64,000 bases of DNA from Sphaerosporella brunnea. Lineage: Eukaryota; Ascomycota; Pezizomycetes; Pezizales; Pyronemataceae. Below, piece after piece: positions 57,502-64,000 of this stretch. Position numbers and translations under genes: made by a program. Under the pieces are notes generated by a model. It searched no databases and was not told the DNA's origin. It saw nothing but the letters and a program-made list of their open reading frames with translations. The stretch covers positions 1 to 64,000 of the forward strand of contig VXIS01000095.1 of NCBI GenBank assembly GCA_008704415.1. The letters run 5' to 3'. Each line of letters starts with the position of its first letter. The first letter of the stretch is position 1.

Positions 57502-57933
57502 CCACTCACCATAGTCTCGGACCGTGGGTCGCAGTTTGCATCGGATTTCTGGGAGCGTATCTGTGCAAGGCTTGGTATAGAACGCCGCCTTTCAACAGCC
57601 TTTCACCCGCAGACTGATGGACAAACCGAACAAATCAATGCGGTCATGGAGCAGTACCTCCGAGCATATGTCAACTATCTACAAGATGACTGGGCCGACT
57701 GGCTGCCGCTGGCCGAGTTCGCAACCAACAACCAGACATCGGAAGCTCATGGGTCATCACCATTCTTTGCCAACAAAGGCTTCGATCCTCGTTACCAGTT
57801 TGATCTGTCCCCTGCGGCCCCCAACAACGTTGATGACCGCAGAGCCTTGACCACAGCCAGGACGTTGTTGAAAATCCATTCGCATCTCCGTACGAAACTT
57901 CTACGGGCACAGATGAGGTATCAAGACAATGCC

Positions 57934-58270
57934 TGTCACGGCGTGAGGTTGGATTAGGGTTGTGCGACTCGGTGTTGAGGTTTCATGATGCGGCTCTGCC
58001 AAGGTTATGTTCGGTTACCACGTGACGCGGCGCACCGCGGTCACGTGGTCCATATAAGGGGCCTTCGCTTCCGCTTTGTTGCTTGTTTCCCTTTCTTCTT
58101 CACTAAACCTTCGTATGTCAATCTGAGTACCTTCGTTCCAATCTCAATCCTGACCGTGCGCATTGCGCCTCTTGTCCTGCCTTCGGATCTTGTTCCCGCT
58201 CTCGTTCTTGTCTCCTCTGTACGCGAGTACCTTGGGCCCCTCCAGTCTGTTCTCGACCCTCTCCGTTACA
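57934..58270 (+). repeat. Probable 5' LTR of a second gypsy element
   Basis: It starts TGTCACGGCGTGAGG exactly where the upstream integrase homology ends, contains a TATAAGG promoter-like box near 58053, and may end at CCGTTACA (58270). The right boundary is uncertain because no second LTR is in view. Confidence 0.5.
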
Positions 58271-58330
58271 CTAGGTTCAGTCTACCAAAGCCCAACCTAC
58301 TCATTCTGTTACCTCGTTCCCCGTTCCACC

Positions 58331-59467
58331 ATGGCCACCTATCACGACCTGCGGGTCCCTGCCGACCTGTGGGCAGTCATCGAAACAGGCGCACAAGCAC
58401 CCCCGGAAGGCTTCCCTCAGAAAGAACGCGACCAACGTCTGATCGATTTCGCCCATATGGCTCAGCAGCTCCTAGCCTGCGGGGCACCCCCAAACTTGGA
58501 AGAAGAACTGGAAGAGGCGCGTGCCGAACTCCAAACCACTCAGATCGAGCGTGATGCAGCTCGCACCACACTTACCGCTACTACGGCCCAGCTAAACCAG
58601 GTCCTGGCTATCGCCGCTGCCCAGGTTCGTGAAAACCCAGAAGGTGGTGCTCAGTCAGGCGGATTCTCCGATGCTCCCACCTTCGACGGCAGTAAGCCCC
58701 AAGAGCTGAGGACCTGGATTCTGCAGCTTCGCAACAAGCTTGCTGCCCAATCCACCCGTTACCCAACCGAACCGTCACGTCTTCGCTATGCTTTCAACTG
58801 CCTGGCTGGAGCCGCTCTCCATCAGCTTTGCTCCTATGCCGATAAGGATACCGGAGACATCGCCTTAGATTCTCTCAATGACCGATTGACGATTCTTCGT
58901 CAAGTCTACAACGACCCCGACCGCGCCCGCACCGCAGCCCGCGAAATTCGTCGTCTCCGTCAAAGAAACTTGCCCTTCTCCACCTACCTGGCTGATTTCC
59001 GTCGGCTGATGGGAGACCTGCACTGGGACGAGACGGCCCAAAAGGACCAGTTATATGAAGGACTGTCGGAAGAGATGAAGGATGCCCTCCTCTACCGAAC
59101 GGCCAGCGATGACACCCTTGCAGCTTTCATCAACCTCTGCAAGGACACCGACAACCGGATCCGTGCTTGGGTAAAAGAGCGCAAGCCCTCCACCTCTCGC
59201 CCGGCCATCACCACCAACCCCCGGAGTATCGTCACCGTTACCACTACCCCCCAAAGCACCCCTCGCCCTGCAGCTCCAGCTATTGCCGCCCCTGGCAACC
59301 ACCTTACCAACTCCAACAGTGGAAACTACGGCCCGGCCCCAATGGAGCTCTCGGCTGCTCGGCGTGAAGCCGAGCGCCAGCGGATTCGAGATGAGAGGAT
59401 GGCAAAGGGGCAGTGCACCTACTGTGGATCAGACCAGCACTTCCGTTATCACGTACGTGAGTTGTGA
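58331..59467 (+). CDS. Ty3/gypsy Gag, truncated in zinc knuckle
   Basis: From the ATG at 58331 the frame encodes a ~378 aa Gag: an N-terminal helical segment with a coiled-coil-like EEELEEARAELQTTQIERD, the capsid core (FDGSKPQELRTWILQLRNKL, LPFSTYLADFRRLMGDL) and a C-terminal knuckle starting CTYCGSDQHFRYH. The final Cys of the CCHC motif is lost because the sequence diverges at about 59450, just before the LTR of the minus-strand element. No protease or RT follows, so the element is broken. Confidence 0.85.
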   Translation: MATYHDLRVPADLWAVIETGAQAPPEGFPQKERDQRLIDFAHMAQQLLACGAPPNLEEELEEARAELQTTQIERDAARTTLTATTAQLNQVLAIAAAQVRENPEGGAQSGGFSDAPTFDGSKPQELRTWILQLRNKLAAQSTRYPTEPSRLRYAFNCLAGAALHQLCSYADKDTGDIALDSLNDRLTILRQVYNDPDRARTAAREIRRLRQRNLPFSTYLADFRRLMGDLHWDETAQKDQLYEGLSEEMKDALLYRTASDDTLAAFINLCKDTDNRIRAWVKERKPSTSRPAITTNPRSIVTVTTTPQSTPRPAAPAIAAPGNHLTNSNSGNYGPAPMELSAARREAERQRIRDERMAKGQCTYCGSDQHFRYHVREL

Positions 59468-59469
59468 GG

Positions 59470-59633
59470 TGTAAAAAGGATGCTCATTCAACTATCGCAA
59501 CAGCTCGCTTTTAAGTATGCCGTAGCTTTTAGAGTTCACACGTGCGCGCTCGCTTAGCTCCCGCGCCCCTATCCCGGTTCCGATGCTCTTAGTGCTGGCA
59601 TCTCCTTTAGCCCCGTTACACAACCCCGTTACA
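59470..59633 (-). repeat. 3' LTR of minus-strand gypsy element
   Basis: Read on the minus strand it begins TGTAACGGGG (59633) and ends TTTTTACA (59470). It is preceded by a purine-rich GCGAAGGGGCA that fits a polypurine tract. A second TGTAACGGGG at 59620 makes the exact start ambiguous by 13 bp. It abuts the broken gag. Confidence 0.6.
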
Positions 59634-59855
59634 TGCCCCTTCGCATAAGATCGACGTCCCCGTTGATTATCCCTCGGTTCCTTTCTTATCCTTCCCCGTC
59701 TCGGCCTCTCGTGCTTTCCTCCCCGTCCTCCTTCTCAGTCCTTCCTCTTCCGAGTCTTTGACCGACTCCTCAGTCGACTCTCGTTCCAACCGTGATAACG
59801 CGTCGACGTTCAGGTGTTTCTTGTCTGCCTTGTGGACGAAAGTTACTTGTCCGAT

Positions 59856-62800
59856 TTATGGCTGCAGCAACATTCGCCACCGCTCCACTCTCAGGGAAGT
59901 TAGCGTCGTCGAGCTTGAGGAAACCACTTGCAGAATCGGTTGGTGATCGGTTACTACAGTAAACGGGACGCCGTCCAGGTATCTTTGTAGTTTAAGAACG
60001 CTCCATACAACTGCACCGAGCTCTAGTTCCAGAATGGTGTAGTTCTTTTCGTAGCTTCTCAGAGTCCTCGAAAGGTATAAGATCGGCCGTTCACGCAGTG
60101 TTTGCTGAGCGTGTTGTCCGTCTGAGTCCTTCGCTTCCTGCTGTACTGCGAGCATGGCGTTGGCCGAAGAGCCGGAATTACGTAATCTATCTCGTGCCCC
60201 TGTGACTGAGGCCTTTGTCGTGGCGCGGTATTTCCTTATCATGCGTTCGAGTGTTTCGGCGTCCATGTCTTTTCGCAGTTTATGTTCGGGTTCCCATGAG
60301 GCTTGATTGATTGGCCAATCCTTCCATTTGATCCTGAATTGTAGTTCTTTGTTCCTGCCGTGAGTGCGCTCGCCGATGATTGATTCGACCTCGTAGGCCT
60401 CCTCTCCGTCTATGAGCTCGGGCTCCGGCCGTGTTCTATCGAAATCATCCGGGAGGAGTTTCTCGACGTGCTCGCGGCAGACGGTTGGATCCTTCTTTGA
60501 TGTGGGTGGGAATTTCAAATCCACGGTTTTCTCCCGTACTGCAAGGACTTCGAAAGGCCCCCATTTCGGCCAGGTCAGCTTGTTCTTTTTGATCCCTTTG
60601 ACCGTGTGCTTGTCGAGTAACAGGAAAGCGAGGTCGCCGACGTTGATTTCCTCCGGTTCCCGGTGCCGGGAGTCGTGTTGTATCTTCTGTCTGATCTCGG
60701 CGATTCGGCCGTTGTCCATTGCCTCTCGAACTTTCTGTTTTGCTTGGGCAAGCACTTCCGGGAAGCCCTCGTCGTCGCAATGATCTAACATCGCGTTGAC
60801 TATGGAGCTTCTGCGAGATACATACAGTAGATCGTTTGGACTGAACCCCATGGAGTTGCTCTTGGAGTCATTCAGCACCATCTCCAAGTACGGGAGTCTC
60901 TGCACCCAGTTCGTATCATTATAGCATCGTAGCACCGTCTGCACCGTCTGGATGGTGCGTTCCGCGGGATCGGCCTGCTGATGGTATGGGGATGACAGCT
61001 GTATCTTTGTGCCCAGCTTTTTCATGACTGTGTCCCACAAGTTTGATGTGTATTTTGGGTCGCTGTCGGAGATGACTGATGAGGGGAGGAAGCCCCGGCA
61101 GAGGACGTTAACAAACAGCAGGTCCGCTACTTCCTCGGTCGTTGCCGTCGTTGTTGTGGGTCGCAGGATGACGGCTTTCGTGAATGTATCCATTATCGTC
61201 AGGCAGGCGTCGAAGCCGCCGCAAGGCGGGAGCGGGAATATGTCCATTGCTATATTGTCAAAGGCCACCGCCGAAATGTTTCGTTGAGGATCCATTTCTG
61301 CCATCGGACGTCGTCTGGACAGCTTGGCGCCTCTGCAGATAGTGCAGGAGTTGATATAAGACTTTAGTACTGTAAACATACCCGGCCTGAACCATTGTTG
61401 CCGCAGCACTTCGTACGATTTTGATATGCCCATATGTCCGTTGGCGTCGTGACAGTTATGCAGGACCGAGCTCATAAATGTCTTATTGTTGGGCAGGCAC
61501 ATGGCGTCACCGTGAAATAGTAGGTCGTCTTTCAGCGTGAATTGAGTAAACATATGCACGTTGTCGATGACTTTACGCCAGGTGGGATCTGCTTTTTGCA
61601 GGTCAGATAACTCTCGTCGCTGCGTAGCCAGCATCGGGTTGGCCGGTGCCTTGTGGTGTGCTTGCTTCTTCTTTCGCGGACCCGACTGCGGCACCGCGGT
61701 GGGCATGATTTGGTGCAGAGCGCATGCCATGCCCGTGTGTAAAGCATCCACGTAGAGGATGAAAGGCTTCGTGAAGTCCGGATAGGCGAGTACTGGTGGG
61801 CTAGTTAACTTTGCCTTCAGCTCGTCGAAAGCTTGCTGGCACTTTTCGTTCCATGGAATCGCCGTATCGCCCATGCGGTGTGTATACAAGCCATCCTCTC
61901 TCTTGTCGGGCTTGATGCCTCTCAGCAGTTCCGACAAAGGTGACGCGATGATACTGTATTTGTGGATAAAGCTGCGGTAATATCCGAAAAGGTCGAGGGC
62001 GTGCCACAATTCGCGGAGGTTCTTCGGTGGCCGCAGTTCTCGTACTGCCGCCAGCTTATCCTGCAGGACTTCCAGTCCTTCTGTCGATATCCTTCTGCCG
62101 AGCAACTTCAGCGAGGAGTAGGCGAAGTGGCACTTCTCCGGGGAAAACTTTAGCCCTGCTTCTGATGCTGCTCGTAGTATGTAGGAAACGTGCTCCGCGT
62201 GCTCCTTTATTGTGTTCGAGAAGATTATGATGTCGTCTATGTAGCACAATGCTGCGGTCCACCGTAGTCTGCCCAGTATACCGTCCATGAAACGTTGGAA
62301 GACGGCTGGTGCGGTTTTCAGCCCGAAGGGCATCGTATTATACTCGAATAGGCCTCTATGCGTTATGAATGCGGTTTTCCAGCGATGCTCTTTTGCGATT
62401 GGAATCTGGTGGTAACCCCTAGCGGCGTCCAGTGATGAGAACACTTGTTTGCCCTCCAGTGCGTCGAACATCTCGTCTGACCGCTGCATTGGGTATAACA
62501 GGGACCTGGTGTGTTTGTTGAGTCCTCTGTAGTCCACACAGAACTTATCCTTCCCATTTTGATGCACTATGACCACCGGGTAGGACACTCGGCTGTCCGA
62601 TGGGGAGATTGCTTTCCAGTCTAGCAGCTGATCCAGCGTATCGTCTATGATTGCTTGCTTCCTGGGTGAGGTTTGGCGTAGTCGCTCCGGCTGGAGTAGG
62701 TCGTCGTCCGTATCGAGGGTCATCTCGAGTTGGTTCACCCGTCCGGGTTTGCCGTCGAGGGTGAATGCGTCGATGTGACGGTGTAGCACATCCAGTAACA

Positions 62801-64000
62801 TCGTTTTGCCCTCTTCGCCGAAATCTTCTGAGACGTCGAATGCTCCGTTTTTTGTGGGCGTCTCAGGCGGAGGCCTGTCCGTTGGATCCATCGCAGATGC
62901 TGCAAAGATGTACTCTTGCACTTGAGATGACCAGTGAGTGGAGTTTTCCTTCTCATAGCGTTCTTTAAAGTCTGCGATCGTCTTGGCGGGAGTCGATTTC
63001 TTTGGCACGCAGGAGAATATCTCCGCGCTTCCTTGCCCTCCTACCGTGTGTTTGATCGTCAGAACGGATATTGTGTCCATGGAGGATACGTTGGTTGCGT
63101 TGGCTATCTTCGTGCCTTTCCTGATTGTGATCGGGTGAGACCCTAGGTTTGCGAACCAAACCTTTGAGGTGTCGGAGGAGTACAGACCCTTCCCGACTAC
63201 CCCCAGCATATCGAGATCGTCGTGATATATAGGGACAGGATTCAGGAACAGGTCGTATGATTCCGAGAGGCCCCCTGGACCGTGACCGGCTATTATTGCG
63301 TCGATGGTCATCTCTGTCCTGGCTGGCACCGTCACTGTGCTGGCTGCTACGACGTTGTAGTCGCTCTGCACCATTCTCTTTGGCATGTCTGCGCCGAAGT
63401 AGAGCAGAAATGACGCCCCTTCAGCTGTCTGTATTCTCGCTTCCGTCCTCGAGGTGATGATGTCGATTTGATATGGGTTGATGATGTCCATACCCAGCAC
63501 GAACGATTCGTTCAGTCTGTTGATAATGTGGAACTCGACCGGAATGCGAATCCGTCGTTTTCTGCGTGTTCCGCTGCTGTCTCGTTCTGTCGTGTCTATG
63601 TAGATCGGAATGACGCAGAACTGTGCAGAGGTGTTCGCTCCAATTCCCTTAATCGCTACATCCTCATCGTACAGGTCCGGTGGGGGCGTCAAGGTTTCCA
63701 CGAGCTTCTTGTCCATCAATGATATGCTTGCGCAATTGTCGAGCCATCCTATCGCCGGTCTGCAGTGTGCATCGTTGATGCGCGCTCGGAAGAAGGTCGG
63801 CGATGCCCTCGTATATGCCTTGCCGTCCAGCCTTGCCGGGTTGATGGGTGCCGGCTCTATCATGTACGGGGCCGCGTCCGATGGCTTCTTATTATATGAA
63901 CGCCGATTCCTTGCCCGAAAGACGGGTCTCTTGTCGCGGCAGAAGTTCCATGCCGCCTTGGACGTGAATTCACCGTATGATAGCATCACGTTCGCCTGGT
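59856..64000 (-). CDS. Ty3/gypsy Pol: protease-RT-integrase-chromodomain-RNase H
   Basis: Open over at least 1377 codons, running off the window. In order it shows an aspartic protease (LDNCAS, about 63750), RT (FCVDYRGLNKH about 62535; YIDD about 62245), then only the first RNase H strand (FILYVDALHTGMACALHQ), integrase zinc-binding (HNCHDANGHMG to CTICRG), integrase core with D (MDIFPLPP), D (SDSDPKYTS) and E (PAERTIQT), and a chromodomain (YEVESIIGER to KWKDWPINQASWEPEHKL). Finally comes the rest of RNase H (RPILYLSRTLRSYEKNYTI, VVTDHQPIL). Normal gypsy order has RNase H whole between RT and integrase. A TAA at 59858-59856 interrupts RNase H; homology continues in frame (TFVHKADKKHLNVDALSR) to a stop at 59667. 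Confidence 0.9.
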   Translation of the reverse strand, partial: QANVMLSYGEFTSKAAWNFCRDKRPVFRARNRRSYNKKPSDAAPYMIEPAPINPARLDGKAYTRASPTFFRARINDAHCRPAIGWLDNCASISLMDKKLVETLTPPPDLYDEDVAIKGIGANTSAQFCVIPIYIDTTERDSSGTRRKRRIRIPVEFHIINRLNESFVLGMDIINPYQIDIITSRTEARIQTAEGASFLLYFGADMPKRMVQSDYNVVAASTVTVPARTEMTIDAIIAGHGPGGLSESYDLFLNPVPIYHDDLDMLGVVGKGLYSSDTSKVWFANLGSHPITIRKGTKIANATNVSSMDTISVLTIKHTVGGQGSAEIFSCVPKKSTPAKTIADFKERYEKENSTHWSSQVQEYIFAASAMDPTDRPPPETPTKNGAFDVSEDFGEEGKTMLLDVLHRHIDAFTLDGKPGRVNQLEMTLDTDDDLLQPERLRQTSPRKQAIIDDTLDQLLDWKAISPSDSRVSYPVVIVHQNGKDKFCVDYRGLNKHTRSLLYPMQRSDEMFDALEGKQVFSSLDAARGYHQIPIAKEHRWKTAFITHRGLFEYNTMPFGLKTAPAVFQRFMDGILGRLRWTAALCYIDDIIIFSNTIKEHAEHVSYILRAASEAGLKFSPEKCHFAYSSLKLLGRRISTEGLEVLQDKLAAVRELRPPKNLRELWHALDLFGYYRSFIHKYSIIASPLSELLRGIKPDKREDGLYTHRMGDTAIPWNEKCQQAFDELKAKLTSPPVLAYPDFTKPFILYVDALHTGMACALHQIMPTAVPQSGPRKKKQAHHKAPANPMLATQRRELSDLQKADPTWRKVIDNVHMFTQFTLKDDLLFHGDAMCLPNNKTFMSSVLHNCHDANGHMGISKSYEVLRQQWFRPGMFTVLKSYINSCTICRGAKLSRRRPMAEMDPQRNISAVAFDNIAMDIFPLPPCGGFDACLTIMDTFTKAVILRPTTTTATTEEVADLLFVNVLCRGFLPSSVISDSDPKYTSNLWDTVMKKLGTKIQLSSPYHQQADPAERTIQTVQTVLRCYNDTNWVQRLPYLEMVLNDSKSNSMGFSPNDLLYVSRRSSIVNAMLDHCDDEGFPEVLAQAKQKVREAMDNGRIAEIRQKIQHDSRHREPEEINVGDLAFLLLDKHTVKGIKKNKLTWPKWGPFEVLAVREKTVDLKFPPTSKKDPTVCREHVEKLLPDDFDRTRPEPELIDGEEAYEVESIIGERTHGRNKELQFRIKWKDWPINQASWEPEHKLRKDMDAETLERMIRKYRATTKASVTGARDRLRNSGSSANAMLAVQQEAKDSDGQHAQQTLRERPILYLSRTLRSYEKNYTILELELGAVVWSVLKLQRYLDGVPFTVVTDHQPILQVVSSSSTTLTSLRVERWRMLLQP

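Larger units (their letters stand above)
55970..57933 (+). pseudogene. Ty3/gypsy pol fragment (RNase H and integrase), decayed
   Basis: One frame, broken by nonsense codons at 56179 (TAG), 56209 (TGA) and 56794 (TGA), encodes the RNase H from [20 protein letters not shown] to VYRPGKSGGKPDSLTRR, the integrase zinc-binding domain (HHDAPVAGHPGRFKTL to CHVCQRSRTGRHAP), and the integrase core with D (MDFVTRLPW), D (VSDRGSQF) and E (TDGQTEQIN). It begins abruptly at the first RNase H strand, so protease and RT are missing, and it stops at RYQDNA where the LTR of another element starts. A 412 bp miniature LTR element sits inside the core. Dead on several counts. Confidence 0.9.
59470..64000 (-). mobile_element. 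Chromodomain Ty3/gypsy element with C-terminal RNase H, partial
   Basis: LTR retrotransposon on the minus strand. 3' LTR 59470-59633, polypurine tract, then pol up to and beyond the window end. Gag and the 5' LTR lie outside the window. It appears to have inserted into the gag of the plus-strand gypsy element. The second copy of the target duplication would be outside the window. Confidence 0.85.

Noticed and set aside
57130..57957. A single 275-codon gene over this interval
   Set aside because: The open frame reads through the TRIM into the integrase relic because the 417 bp insertion plus target duplication is a multiple of three; it is not a natural protein.
1..64000. CRISPR arrays, operons, ribosome binding sites
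   Set aside because: The genes are intron-containing eukaryotic genes; no regularly spaced repeats were seen.

Overview
The window is nuclear DNA of a filamentous ascomycete (Pezizomycotina). The evidence is spliceosomal introns of mostly 46-87 bp with GT..AG ends and CTAAC/CTGAC-type branch points, single-copy fungal housekeeping genes (TRA1, a TFIIIC subunit, a PP2A B56 subunit, an SF3a60 homologue, an eIF4A-III/FAL1 homologue), a DUF3433 membrane protein (a family known from filamentous fungi), and Ty3/gypsy and Tc1-type transposon debris. I cannot name the species.

Region 1 (1-35384) is a giant inverted repeat. The left arm is 1-17520 and the right arm is 17521-35384, meeting with essentially no spacer at 17520/17521. 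Each arm carries, from the outside in, the 3' part of TRA1, a ~1 kb TIR element, a block of decayed sequence, a 271-273 bp TIR element, a DUF3433 gene and a simple-repeat-rich intergenic stretch. The arms are almost identical over TRA1. In the DUF3433 block (about 19.6-24.2 kb) the right arm is full of one-base indels, shortened homopolymers and scattered substitutions, and it has an extra ~367 bp purine-rich insert. The left DUF3433 copy is intact, while the right TRA1 copy is intact and the left one has a one-base homopolymer frameshift. A fold-back chimera or a half-polished palindrome at a contig end explains this more simply than biology does, but a real palindromic duplication is not excluded.

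Region 2 (28.8-54 kb) is ordinary gene space: TRA1 (-, 9 exons, 3787 aa), TFC1/sfc1-like TFIIIC subunit (-, 7 exons), RTS1-type PP2A B56 subunit (+, 9 exons), a MAT2B/RmlD-like reductase (+, 5 exons), SF3a60/Prp9 (-, 2 exons) and eIF4A-III/FAL1 (+, 3 exons). The last two, both RNA-processing factors, are divergent and share a 245 bp promoter.

Region 3 (54-64 kb) is a transposon graveyard and nest: a broken Tc1/mariner transposase, a dispersed unknown repeat also present beside the palindrome centre, a decayed Ty3/gypsy RNaseH-integrase fragment, a second gypsy element (LTR plus gag), and on the minus strand a large chromodomain Ty3/gypsy element. Two things stand out. A 412 bp terminal-repeat retrotransposon in miniature (TRIM), with 111 bp TG..CA repeats and a 5 bp target duplication, sits inside the decayed integrase. 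The minus-strand gypsy element has most of its RNase H domain at the C-terminus, after integrase and chromodomain and directly before the polypurine tract and LTR, instead of between RT and integrase.

The coding genes form no operon or pathway cluster. The main points of interest are the palindrome, the TRIM, the rearranged gypsy domain order, a GC-AG intron in the DUF3433 gene and a 399 bp C-terminal intron in RTS1.
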